64,000 nucleotides of DNA from Curvibacter delicatus NBRC 14919 (GCF_001592265.1 NZ_BCWP01000006.1:1-64000); one strand, 5' to 3'. Positions 45,496 through 53,822 are shown, counted from the first letter of the stretch. Numbers and translations are program-made. Notes: generated by a model from the letters alone, not told the origin.

Positions 45496-46594
45496 GTTCA
45501 TCCAGCCGCCTCACTGCACAGCGGCTTTCGTAACTGCTGAAGCAATAAGGCGCCAGCCTTTTGCGATAAAAGTTGAGCATCTTGACGGACTCCTTGAACG
45601 ACATGCCGAAGGCCCCCACCGGCCGGGCCTCCCGAACCGGGCTGGCGACGTGGCGCCGGAGGGCTTCGGATAAGACGAGAGGGCCCAAGGCCCGGGCAGC
45701 GCGCCATTGCGGACGGACGTAGGTGCTGCGGTAACACAATGCATCCGGCATGAAGGGAGAGCGGGTGACCGTCATCCAGGCGACCACCTCGCCGTGACGG
45801 CGCACCCCCACGCTGATGCCGGGTTCGATCGCCTCCTCATCCGCGAAAGGCGACAGGTTCTTCGGAATCTCACCCACCGCCACAGCATGGTCCAAGCAGG
45901 CACGTTCATCGGCGCTGAGCTGCGCCCACTCGAACAACTCGAAGCCCGGCGGCACATCGCGCACAGCGCCGATCCACGGCGCTTTGATGACGTCATGGCA
46001 ATTCCCCAGCGACATCAGCAAGGTCGCCTCTGGCGGCGCCCACCGGCATGACAGCAGCAAACGCTCGAAAGGCACCAAGGCCGGCAGCCGCGTCGTGTAG
46101 TCCACCTCCACAGAAGTGCAGCCCGCCTGGCGCAACACCTTTTCCATGGCCTGCACCAAAGCCCTTGCCAGCCCACGTTGCCGCCAAGCAGGCAGAACCG
46201 ACACCGAAAACAGCTGGGCTGATGTGCTGCTTGGCTTTTCAGCCCTGTCGTCATCCCGTATCTGCGCCAGCACCAACCCCACCGGTTCCGTGCCAGACCA
46301 TGCCACCAGGGCCCGCACCGCATGGTTCTGGTCTGACTCACCACGGCTTTGGCACCCGGCAAGCAAGGTGCGGCAAGCGGGAAAGGTCAGGTGCGACACC
46401 GCGGGAACTTCGTGTTCACGTAGCGGCGCAATGCGCCACGGCACACCCGCTGCTGGCCATGCCTCGGGGGAAGGTCTGTCTACAAGAAATCCTGTCATCA
46501 GTCCACGTTCCAGTGACATCAAGCAATCCCCAGCACGGGCAGTCAAACACGCAAGCGGGGGAAGAACGGAAGGTATGGCCCCATTGCCATCCAA
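45485..46594 (-). CDS. Two-domain GNAT acyltransferase beside RiPP precursors
   Basis: A 369-residue GNAT-superfamily protein. The first GNAT fold spans about 52-195, with acyl-CoA-binding motif A at 131-150 (VSVLPAWRQRGLARALV). A second, more degenerate half covers about 228-345 (CYRSTYVRPQWRAARALGP). The start is probably a TTG at 46594, because AGGAGGGG lies just upstream; ATGs at 46519 and 46498 are alternatives. It begins 21 nt after the stop of the NHLP precursor at 46616, so the two are almost certainly cotranscribed. Known GNATs beside NHLP precursors acylate Lys or Orn side chains; a similar role here is inference. Confidence 0.85.
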   Translation of the reverse strand: MDGNGAIPSVLPPLACLTARAGDCLMSLERGLMTGFLVDRPSPEAWPAAGVPWRIAPLREHEVPAVSHLTFPACRTLLAGCQSRGESDQNHAVRALVAWSGTEPVGLVLAQIRDDDRAEKPSSTSAQLFSVSVLPAWRQRGLARALVQAMEKVLRQAGCTSVEVDYTTRLPALVPFERLLLSCRWAPPEATLLMSLGNCHDVIKAPWIGAVRDVPPGFELFEWAQLSADERACLDHAVAVGEIPKNLSPFADEEAIEPGISVGVRRHGEVVAWMTVTRSPFMPDALCYRSTYVRPQWRAARALGPLVLSEALRRHVASPVREARPVGAFGMSFKESVKMLNFYRKRLAPYCFSSYESRCAVRRLDEPLS

Positions 46595-46615
46595 TGGTTG
46601 CCCCTCCTGCGATGA

Positions 46616-46915
46616 TCACCGAGGCTTTTTAGGCTCCATCCTGAACCCCCAAATCGGAAAGCCTCCGGCCACGTTCATCAAGTCCGAATCAGACAGCTCG
46701 TCCGACGACTGACCTGCAGGGTGCGACGGCAGCACATAGTTCAGCACCGTGGCGGAGTTCTCCAGCACATTCACCGTCACGCCGGCGGGAATCTGAACGC
46801 CTTCGGCCTGTAGCGTGGCGTGGGTGTCGCTCAGGAGCTTTTGCTTGAAGCCTGGGTTGACCCAGCACTTGGCGATGATCTCGCTGATTTTCTTGTCTTG
46901 TAGTTCGTGGCTCAT
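46616..46915 (-). CDS. NHLP-leader RiPP precursor A
   Basis: A 99-residue precursor peptide of the nitrile-hydratase-like leader family. The leader (1-85) has KIIAKCW-like IIAKCWVNPGFKQKLL, then VNVLENSATVLNYVLPSHP and ELSDSDLMNVAGG, with Gly84-Gly85 as predicted cleavage site. The 14-residue core is FPIWGFRMEPKKPR, containing two Lys. AAGGGAAC lies upstream of the ATG at 46915. The frame stays open upstream to 47044, but that part contains the ribosome-binding site. The GNAT gene follows 21 nt downstream. The locus lacks an obvious C39 peptidase/ABC exporter within the window. Confidence 0.9.
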   Translation of the reverse strand: MSHELQDKKISEIIAKCWVNPGFKQKLLSDTHATLQAEGVQIPAGVTVNVLENSATVLNYVLPSHPAGQSSDELSDSDLMNVAGGFPIWGFRMEPKKPR

Positions 46916-47063
46916 ATGGTTCCCTTTCCGATTGATACTCACCGCATGGGTAACCAACACAAGGGAAAAGTTCTTGCTTTTCACGCTGCTGAGAAGTTTG
47001 CGCGGAATGCGAAGCAGTCTGCGAGGCAACATGCCCTGCGCCACTGCTGGACAGATCGGATAG

Positions 47064-47098
47064 AAAAAAGCCGCGCGGACATCACGAGATCTGCGCGG
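47064..47098 (-). terminator. Intrinsic terminator after precursor B
   Basis: CCGCGC/GCGCGG stem, extended by GU and two further pairs, followed on the minus strand by a run of six T. It lies 41 nt past the precursor B stop and is a diverged copy of the terminator at 47593. It would partly separate precursor B transcripts from precursor A and the GNAT gene. Confidence 0.75.
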
Positions 47099-47138
47099 TC
47101 AGCTACTGATTCAGTAGCACCTGGATTTGAAGTGCCGC

Positions 47139-47444
47139 CTACTTTTTGGAACCAGGAGGCCCGAAATTCCTGAACATACCTGGAAAGAATCCTCCGGCCA
47201 CGTTCATCAAGTCCGCGTCAGACAGCTCGCCCGACGACTGACCTGCAGGGTGCGACGGCAGCACATAGTTCACCACCGTGGCGCTGTTCTCCAGCACGTT
47301 CACCGTCACGTCGGCGGGAATCTCAAGGCCTTCAGCCTGCAGCGTGGTGCGGGTATCGGCCAGGAGTTTCTGCTTGAAGCTCGGGTCGGCCCAGCACTTG
47401 GCGATGATCTTGCTGATTTTCTTGTCTTGTACTTCGTGGCTCAT
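47139..47444 (-). CDS. NHLP-leader RiPP precursor B
   Basis: A 101-residue paralogue of precursor A. The 85-residue leader is 71/85 identical to that of A and ends ELSDADLMNVAGG at Gly84-Gly85. The predicted core FFPGMFRNFGPPGSKK (16 residues) differs almost completely from core A apart from an initial Phe, an internal FR and C-terminal basic residues. Conserved leader with diverged core is typical of RiPP families. It is preceded by the same ribosome-binding site and 5' region as A. The gene lies between the PDH operon terminator and the terminator at 47064. Confidence 0.9.
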   Translation of the reverse strand: MSHEVQDKKISKIIAKCWADPSFKQKLLADTRTTLQAEGLEIPADVTVNVLENSATVVNYVLPSHPAGQSSGELSDADLMNVAGGFFPGMFRNFGPPGSKK

Positions 47445-47592
47445 ATGGTTCCCTTTCCGATTGATGCTCACCGCATGGGTAACCAGTGCAAGGAAAAAGT
47501 TCTTGTTTTTCACGCTGCTGAGAAGTTCGATCCGAATGCGATGCAGTCTGCGAGGCCGCTTGCCCTGCGTTACTGCCAGAAAGATCTGAGAT

Positions 47593-47627
47593 AAAAAAAC
47601 CGCGCAGACCCGACGGAATCTGCGCGG
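47593..47627 (-). terminator. Intrinsic terminator of the PDH operon
   Basis: CCGCGCAGA/TCTGCGCGG forms a perfect 9-bp stem with a 10-nt loop followed on the minus strand by seven T, 41 nt past the lpdA stop. It is preceded by the palindrome at 47631-47647. Confidence 0.9.
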
Positions 47628-47667
47628 TCAGCTACTGATTCAGTAGCGCCTGGGTTGGAGGCTTCGC

Positions 47668-49485
47668 TTACTTCTTGGCCGGCGGCACGTCCGTGCAACT
47701 GCCGTGTGCCACTTCCGCCGCCATGCCGATGCTCTCACCCAGCGTGGGATGCGGGTGGATGGTCTTGCCGATGTCCACCGCGTCGGCGCCCATCTCGATG
47801 GCCAAGGCGATCTCGCCGATCATGTCACCCGCGTGGGTGCCGACGATGCCGCCGCCAACGATGCGGTGGGTTTCCTCGTCGAACAGCAGCTTGGTAAAAC
47901 CCTCGTCGCGGCCATTCGCAATGGCGCGGCCGGAGGCCGACCACGGGAACAGGCCCTTCTTGACCTTCACACCCTGCGCCTTGGCCTGCTCTTCGGTCAG
48001 GCCGACCCAGGCCACTTCGGGGTCGGTATAGGCCACGCTCGGAATCACGCGGGCATTGAAAGCCACGCTCGCCAGTTCCGGGTTGCCCTGCAGCTCGCCG
48101 GCAATCACCTCGGCCGCCACATGCGCCTCGTGCACCGCCTTGTGCGCCAGCATGGGCTGGCCCACGATGTCGCCGATGGCGAAGATGTGCGGCACATTGG
48201 TGCGCATCTGGATGTCGACGTTGATGAAACCACGCTCCGTCACGGCCACACCGGCCTTGTCGGCGGCGATTTTCTTGCCGTTGGGAGAACGACCGACAGC
48301 CTGCAGCACCAGGTCGTAGGTCTGGGGTGCCGGTGCGCCTTCGCCCTCGAACGTGACCTCGATGCCCGCCGGCGTGGCCTTGGCACCCACGGTCTTGGTC
48401 TTGAGCATGATGTTGTCAAAGCGGGGGGCGTTCATCTTCTGCCAGACCTTGACCAGGTCGCGGTCGGCGCCTTGCATCAGGCCGTCCATCATCTCCACCA
48501 CATCCAGGCGTGCGCCCAGCGTGCTGTAGACCGTACCCATCTCCAGGCCGATGATGCCGCCGCCCAGGATCAGCATGCGCTTCGGGACTTCCTTCAGCGC
48601 CAGCGCGCCGGTACTGTCCACCACACGCGGGTCGTCCGGCATGAACGGCAGGCGCACGGCCGAAGAGCCCGCGGCAATGATGGCCTTCTTGAACGCAATG
48701 ACCTGCTTCTTGCCGGTCTTGTCCTGCGCCGTGCCGGTGGTTTCCTCCACTTCGACGTAGTTGGCACCGACGAAGGCGCCGTAGCCGCGCACCACCGTCA
48801 CCTTGCGCATCTTGGCCATGGCGGCCAAGCCACCGGTGAGCTTGCCGATCACCTTCTCTTTGTGGCCGCGCAGCTTGTCGATGTTGACCACCGGCTTCCC
48901 GAAGTCGACGCCGAGGTCACCGAGATGACTCACCTCGTCCATCACCGCGGCGACGTGCAGCAGCGCCTTGGACGGAATGCAGCCCACGTTCAGGCAGACG
49001 CCACCCAGCGTGGCGTAGCGCTCGACCAGCACCACCTTCAGGCCGAGGTCGGCAGCACGGAAGGCGGCCGAGTAGCCGCCGGGGCCGCCACCCAGCACCA
49101 GCACGTCGCAATCCAGGTTGGCCGTGCCGGCAAAGCTGGCCGCTGCCGGCGCGTCAGTTGCTACTGTTTTAGGAGCTGCTTGCGCAGGAACAGCGGGCGC
49201 CGTGGCCGGTTTTTCTTCAGATTTCGGCGCCGCCGGTGTGGCGAGATCGGCTGCCTCCAGCAGCAACACGACCGAACCTTCCTTGACCTTGTCGCCAAGC
49301 TTGACCTTGAGCTCCTTCACCACGCCACCGTGGCTGGACGGGATCTCCATCGAGGCCTTGTCGGACTCGACCGTGATGAGCGACTGCTCGGGCTTGATGG
49401 TGTCGCCGGCCTTGACCAGCACCTCGATCACCGCCACCTCGGCGAAATCGCCGATATCGGGAACCTTGACTTCTACCAGTGTCAT
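47668..49485 (-). CDS. lpdA: Dihydrolipoyl dehydrogenase, PDH complex, with lipoyl domain
   Basis: A 605-residue E3 of the pyruvate dehydrogenase complex. An N-terminal lipoyl domain carries Lys43 in [11 protein letters not shown] Pro/Ala linker (about 82-120) leads to the E3 body with GGGPGG (132-137), redox C164/C169 in [13 protein letters not shown] and C-terminal HPHPTLGES. The lipoyl-E3 fusion is typical of betaproteobacterial PDH and distinguishes it from the odh-linked E3. The linker codons for AQAAPKTVAT match a dispersed mini-repeat, which may have been inserted there. It is the last gene of aceE-aceF-lpdA and is followed by a strong terminator. Confidence 0.96.
   Translation of the reverse strand: MTLVEVKVPDIGDFAEVAVIEVLVKAGDTIKPEQSLITVESDKASMEIPSSHGGVVKELKVKLGDKVKEGSVVLLLEAADLATPAAPKSEEKPATAPAVPAQAAPKTVATDAPAAASFAGTANLDCDVLVLGGGPGGYSAAFRAADLGLKVVLVERYATLGGVCLNVGCIPSKALLHVAAVMDEVSHLGDLGVDFGKPVVNIDKLRGHKEKVIGKLTGGLAAMAKMRKVTVVRGYGAFVGANYVEVEETTGTAQDKTGKKQVIAFKKAIIAAGSSAVRLPFMPDDPRVVDSTGALALKEVPKRMLILGGGIIGLEMGTVYSTLGARLDVVEMMDGLMQGADRDLVKVWQKMNAPRFDNIMLKTKTVGAKATPAGIEVTFEGEGAPAPQTYDLVLQAVGRSPNGKKIAADKAGVAVTERGFINVDIQMRTNVPHIFAIGDIVGQPMLAHKAVHEAHVAAEVIAGELQGNPELASVAFNARVIPSVAYTDPEVAWVGLTEEQAKAQGVKVKKGLFPWSASGRAIANGRDEGFTKLLFDEETHRIVGGGIVGTHAGDMIGEIALAIEMGADAVDIGKTIHPHPTLGESIGMAAEVAHGSCTDVPPAKK
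49158..49185. repeat. Mini-repeat inside the lpdA linker
   Basis: Its reverse complement matches the repeat at 62551-62578 at 22 of 28 positions, sharing GCGCAAGCAGCT and TAGCAA at the ends. It is in frame and encodes part of the interdomain linker (AQAAPKTVA). Confidence 0.55.
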
Positions 49486-49502
49486 TCAGCGTTCTCCTCG
49501 GC

Positions 49503-50843
49503 TCAGAGCAGCACGCGGCGGAAATCGCCGAGTACCTGGCTCAGGTAGGCCGCGAAACGTGCGGCAGTGGCACCGTCGATCACGCGGTGGTCGTAGGACA
49601 GCGACATGGGCAAGGTCAGGCGCGGCACGAAGGCCTTGCCGTCCCACACCGGCTCCATGAAGGTCTTGGTCAGGCCCAGGATGGCCACCTCGGGCGCATT
49701 GACGATGGGCGTGAAATAGCGCCCGCCGATGCCGCCCAGCGAGGAGATCGAGAAGCAGCCGCCGGTCATCTCGGCCGGGGTCAGCTTGCCGTCGCGCGCC
49801 TTCTTGGACATCTCGGCCAGTTCCTGCGAAATCTGCACGATGCCCTTGCGGTCGGCGTCTTTCAGCACGGGTACCACCAAGCCGTTGGGGGTGTCGGCCG
49901 CAAAGCCGATGTGGAAGTACTTCTTGTAGATCAGCGCATCGCCGTCAAGCGAGGCGTTGAACTCGGGGAACTTCTGCAGTGCGGCCACGCAGGCCTTGAT
50001 CACGAAGGCCAGCATCGTGAACTTGATGCCCGCCTTCTCGTTTTCCTTGTTGAGCTGGATGCGCAGCGCTTCCAGCTCCGTCACATCCGCATTCTCATTG
50101 TGGGTGACATGCGGGATCATGACCCAGTTGCGGTGCAGGTTGGCGCCACTGATCTTCTTGATGCGCGACAGCTCCTTGCGCTCGACCTCGCCGAACTTGG
50201 CGAAGTCGACCTTGGGCCAGGGCAGCAGGTCCAGCCCGGCCCCCGTACCGCCGCCCGCCGGTGCCGTGCCCATGGCCTGCGTGCGTGCGCCGCCGCTCAT
50301 CACCGCCTTGGTGAAGTTTTTCACGTCCTCATCGGTGATGCGGCCCTTGTGGCCGGTGCCTTTGACCTCCGCCAGCGGCACGCCCAGCTCGCGCGCGAAC
50401 TTGCGCACCGACGGACTGGCATGCGGCAGCTTGCCAGCCGGTGCCGTGGGCTCATGTGCCGGCACAGCGACCGGGGACGAAATGCGTGCCACGGGTTCGC
50501 TCGCCAACGCCGGTGCAGCAGCGGGTGCCGCAGCAACAGGCGCCGGGGCCGATGCGGCCGGCGCCGGGGGGACCGAGGGGGCCGCGGCGGGCGCAGCCGC
50601 CTCTCCGGCCGCCTCCAGCATCAGCACCACCGAACCCTCTTTCACCTTGTCACCCAGCTTGACCTTGAGTTCCTTGACCACGCCGGCGTGGCTGGATGGA
50701 ATCTCCATCGACGCCTTGTCGCTCTCGACCGTGATCAACGACTGCTCGGCCTTGACGGTATCGCCCGGCTTGACCAGCAGTTCGATCACCGCCACCTCGG
50801 AAAAGTCGCCGATGTCGGGGACCTTGATTTCAACGATTGCCAT
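49503..50843 (-). CDS. aceF: Pyruvate dehydrogenase E2 (dihydrolipoyl acetyltransferase)
   Basis: A 446-residue E2 with one lipoyl domain (Lys43 in [10 protein letters not shown]), a long Ala/Pro linker (about 80-140), an E3-binding domain ([17 protein letters not shown]) and the acetyltransferase domain with [15 protein letters not shown] containing the catalytic His. It transfers acetyl groups from E1 to CoA. The lipoyl domain is nearly identical to that of lpdA, suggesting duplication within the operon. It lies 86 bp after aceE and 17 bp before lpdA. Confidence 0.96.
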   Translation of the reverse strand: MAIVEIKVPDIGDFSEVAVIELLVKPGDTVKAEQSLITVESDKASMEIPSSHAGVVKELKVKLGDKVKEGSVVLMLEAAGEAAAPAAAPSVPPAPAASAPAPVAAAPAAAPALASEPVARISSPVAVPAHEPTAPAGKLPHASPSVRKFARELGVPLAEVKGTGHKGRITDEDVKNFTKAVMSGGARTQAMGTAPAGGGTGAGLDLLPWPKVDFAKFGEVERKELSRIKKISGANLHRNWVMIPHVTHNENADVTELEALRIQLNKENEKAGIKFTMLAFVIKACVAALQKFPEFNASLDGDALIYKKYFHIGFAADTPNGLVVPVLKDADRKGIVQISQELAEMSKKARDGKLTPAEMTGGCFSISSLGGIGGRYFTPIVNAPEVAILGLTKTFMEPVWDGKAFVPRLTLPMSLSYDHRVIDGATAARFAAYLSQVLGDFRRVLL

Positions 50844-50929
50844 GTTTGTTCTTCCTGTTGGGAAGCGGGTCTTGCAGCGCCCACGTCACATCGCCAGGCG
50901 ATAGGCGTGCGCCGCAAGATCAACCCGCT

Positions 50930-53647
50930 TTATGCATACAGCGGATTCACTTTGTCAGCCTTGAGGCCGTACTTGGCAATCGCCTCGGCCACCTTGGCCG
51001 CCGGCACGCTGCCATCCTCGCTCAGCGCCTTGAGGGCGGCCACCACGATGTAGTGGCGGTTCACCTCGAAGTGCTGGCGCAGCTTGCTGCGGAAGTCGCT
51101 GCGGCCGAAGCCGTCGGTGCCCAGCACCTTGTAGTTGCGGCCCTTCGGCAGGAAGGAGCGGATCTGCTCGGCATAGGACTTGATGTAGTCGGTCGACGCC
51201 ACCACCGGGCCGCTGTGTTTGTCCAGCTGCTGCGCCACGAAAGGCACTCGCGGGGTCTCGGTCGGGTGCAGCAGGTTCCAGCGCTCGCAGTCCTGGCCGT
51301 CGCGTGCCAGTTCGTTGAAGCTCGGGCAGCTCCAGACGTTGGCGGCCACGCCCCACTCTTCTTCCAGCAGCTTCTTGGCGGCCATCGACTCGCGCAGGAT
51401 GGTGCCCGAGCCCAGCAGGTTGACGCGCGGTGTCTTCTTGGCGCCTTCTTCCAGCAGGTACATGCCCTTGATGATCTGCTCTTCGGTACCGGGTTTGAGG
51501 CCCGGCATGGCGTAGTTCTCGTTCAGCAGGGTGATGTAGTAGAAAACGTTCTCCTGCTTCTCCACCATGCGCTTGAGGCCATGCTGCATGATCACCGCCA
51601 CTTCGTGCGCGAAGGTCGGGTCGTAGCTGACACAGTTGGGGATGGTGCCGGCCAGGATGTGGCTGTGGCCGTCTTCGTGCTGCAGGCCCTCGCCGTTGAG
51701 CGTGGTACGCCCGGAGGTGCCGCCCAGCAGGAAACCGCGTGCCTGCATGTCGCCCGCTGCCCAGGCCAGGTCGCCGATGCGCTGGAAGCCGAACATCGAG
51801 TAGTACACGTAGAACGGGATCATGATCCGGTTGCTCGTGCTGTAGCTGGTCGCGGCGGCAATCCAGCTGGCCATGCCGCCCGCCTCGTTGATGCCTTCCT
51901 GCAGGATCTGGCCGGCCTTGTCTTCCTTGTAGTACATCACCTGGTCCTTGTCGACCGGGGTGTACTGCTGGCCTGCCGGGTTGTAGATGCCAACCTGGCG
52001 GAACAGGCCTTCCATGCCGAAGGTGCGCGCCTCGTCCACCAGGATCGGCACCACACGCGGGCCCAGTGCCTGGTCACGCAGCAACTGCGTCAGGAAACGC
52101 ACATAGGCCTGGGTGGTGGAAATCTCGCGGCCTTCGGGCGACGCCTCCAGGATGGCCTTGAAGGTGTCGAGCGAGGGCACGGTGAACTGCTCGTCGGCCT
52201 TGACGCGGCGATGCGGCAGGTAGCCACCGAGGGCCTTGCGGCGCTCGTGCAGGTACTTCATCTCGGGTGTGTCGTCGGCCGGCTTGTAGAACGGCAGGTC
52301 GGCAATCTGGCTGTCCGGGATCGGGATGTTGAAGCGGTCACGGAAGGCCTTGACGTCTTCGTCCGACAGCTTCTTGGTCTGGTGCACGGTGTTCTTGCCT
52401 TCACCGATCTTGCCCATGCCGAAGCCCTTGACGGTCTTGACCAGCAGCACCGTGGGTTCGCCCTTGTGCTCATTGGCCGCATGGAAGGCAGCATAGACCT
52501 TCTCTGAATCGTGGCCGCCGCGGCGCAGGTTCCAGATCTCGTCGTCGCTCATGTGGGCGACCATCTCCAGCGTGCGCGGGTCACGACCGAAGAAATGCTT
52601 GCGCACGTAGGCGCCATCATTGGCCTTGAAGGCCTGGTAGTCGCCGTCGTTGCACTCCATCATGATCTTGCGCAGCGCGCCGTCCTTGTCGCGCGCCAGC
52701 AGGTCGTCCCAGCCCTTGCCCCAGATCAGCTTGATCACGTTCCAGCCCGCGCCGCGGAACTCGCCTTCGAGTTCCTGGATGATCTTGCCGTTGCCGCGCA
52801 CCGGGCCGTCCAGGCGCTGCAGGTTGCAGTTGATCACGAAGATCAGGTTGTCGAGTTTTTCACGTGCGGCCAGGCCGATCGCGCCCAGGCTTTCCACCTC
52901 GTCCATCTCGCCGTCGCCGCAGAACACCCAGACCTTGCGGTTTTCGGTGTTGGCAATGCCGCGCGCGTGCAGGTACTTGAGGAAACGCGCCTGATAGATC
53001 GCCATCAGCGGGCCCAGGCCCATGGAGACGGTCGGGAACTGCCAGAACTCGGGCATGAGTTTGGGGTGCGGGTAGCTGGACAGGCCCTTGCCGTCCACTT
53101 CCTGGCGGAAGTTCAGCAGCTGCTCTTCGGTGATGCGGCCTTCCAGGAAAGCGCGCGCATAGATGCCGGGGGCCACGTGGCCCTGGATGTAGATGCAGTC
53201 GCCGCCGTGGTTCTCGCTCTCGGCATGCCAGAAATGGTTGAAGCCGGCCGCGAACATGTTGGCCAGCGAAGCGAACGAACCGATATGGCCGCCCAGGTCG
53301 CCGCCCTCGGGCGGGTGGTGGCGGTTGGCCTTGACCACCATGGCCATGGCGTTCCAGCGCATGTAGGCACGCAGACGGCCTTCAATCTGAAGATTACCGG
53401 GGCAACGCACCTCCTGGTCCGTCTCGATGGTGTTCACATAGCCAGTCGTGGCCGAAAACGGCATGTCGATGCCTTCCTGCCGCGCCTGCTCCAGCAACTG
53501 TTCCAGCAGGAAGTGGGCCCGGGCACGCCCCTCGGCGGTGGTGCTGCCGCTGGCAATCACTGCCTGCAGCGCTTCGATCCATTCGCGGGTTTCCTGCCGG
53601 TCCTCGTCATTGGCGGCACCCAACAGGTTTTCAGGTAGGGCTGACAT
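50930..53647 (-). CDS. aceE: Pyruvate dehydrogenase E1, homodimeric type
   Basis: A 905-residue homodimeric ThDP-dependent E1 that decarboxylates pyruvate and acetylates E2. Visible motifs are GGHIGSFASLANMF and the ThDP-binding GDGEMDEVES with downstream NCNLQRLDGPVRG, and the C-terminal GTDGFGRSDFRSKLR. N-terminal residues 1-50 form the E2-binding region. The ATG at 53647 has AAGGAG 7 nt upstream. It is the first gene of aceE-aceF-lpdA and divergent from the PAS histidine kinase across 175 bp. Confidence 0.97.
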   Translation of the reverse strand: MSALPENLLGAANDEDRQETREWIEALQAVIASGSTTAEGRARAHFLLEQLLEQARQEGIDMPFSATTGYVNTIETDQEVRCPGNLQIEGRLRAYMRWNAMAMVVKANRHHPPEGGDLGGHIGSFASLANMFAAGFNHFWHAESENHGGDCIYIQGHVAPGIYARAFLEGRITEEQLLNFRQEVDGKGLSSYPHPKLMPEFWQFPTVSMGLGPLMAIYQARFLKYLHARGIANTENRKVWVFCGDGEMDEVESLGAIGLAAREKLDNLIFVINCNLQRLDGPVRGNGKIIQELEGEFRGAGWNVIKLIWGKGWDDLLARDKDGALRKIMMECNDGDYQAFKANDGAYVRKHFFGRDPRTLEMVAHMSDDEIWNLRRGGHDSEKVYAAFHAANEHKGEPTVLLVKTVKGFGMGKIGEGKNTVHQTKKLSDEDVKAFRDRFNIPIPDSQIADLPFYKPADDTPEMKYLHERRKALGGYLPHRRVKADEQFTVPSLDTFKAILEASPEGREISTTQAYVRFLTQLLRDQALGPRVVPILVDEARTFGMEGLFRQVGIYNPAGQQYTPVDKDQVMYYKEDKAGQILQEGINEAGGMASWIAAATSYSTSNRIMIPFYVYYSMFGFQRIGDLAWAAGDMQARGFLLGGTSGRTTLNGEGLQHEDGHSHILAGTIPNCVSYDPTFAHEVAVIMQHGLKRMVEKQENVFYYITLLNENYAMPGLKPGTEEQIIKGMYLLEEGAKKTPRVNLLGSGTILRESMAAKKLLEEEWGVAANVWSCPSFNELARDGQDCERWNLLHPTETPRVPFVAQQLDKHSGPVVASTDYIKSYAEQIRSFLPKGRNYKVLGTDGFGRSDFRSKLRQHFEVNRHYIVVAALKALSEDGSVPAAKVAEAIAKYGLKADKVNPLYA

Positions 53648-53727
53648 GCGTGTCTCCTTCTTTCCTTGTTTAAACGTAATTTAGTACGGTGTCTTGATTG
53701 GTGGCGCGGAGTTTCTCATATTTTTGG

Positions 53728-53765
53728 CCACATTTCAAATCATGCTTTTTGATTTCTTAATGTGG
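53728..53765. promoter_or_regulatory. Imperfect dyad between aceE and the kinase gene
   Basis: CCACATT (53728-53734) and AATGTGG (53759-53765) flank an inner AAATCA/TGATTT pair (53737-53742, 53750-53755), all nearly concentric. The AT-rich region lies between two divergent genes, so it may be an operator for one or both. It does not match the PdhR site I know (ATTGGTNNNACCAAT). Confidence 0.4.
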
Positions 53766-53822
53766 AATTAGATTGAATCCAGGCAAAACAATACTCACAG
53801 CCGCGCCACTACACTTGCCCCT

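Larger units (their letters stand above)
46618..47647. repeat. Two-unit tandem duplication, 529-bp period
   Basis: Units about 46618-47118 and 47147-47647. The precursor starts (46915, 47444) and the palindromes (47102, 47631) are each exactly 529 bp apart. Each unit comprises, on the minus strand, a GCTACTGA/TCAGTAGC palindrome, an intrinsic terminator, a ~150-bp leader region and a precursor gene. The only substantial divergence is in the core-peptide codons. Confidence 0.85.

Noticed and set aside
46916-47044. In-frame upstream extension of precursor A (and the similar one of precursor B to 47513)
   Set aside because: The extension is similar between the two copies, but so is the whole DNA. 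It contains the ribosome-binding site for the MSHE start, and NHLP leaders normally begin near that point.
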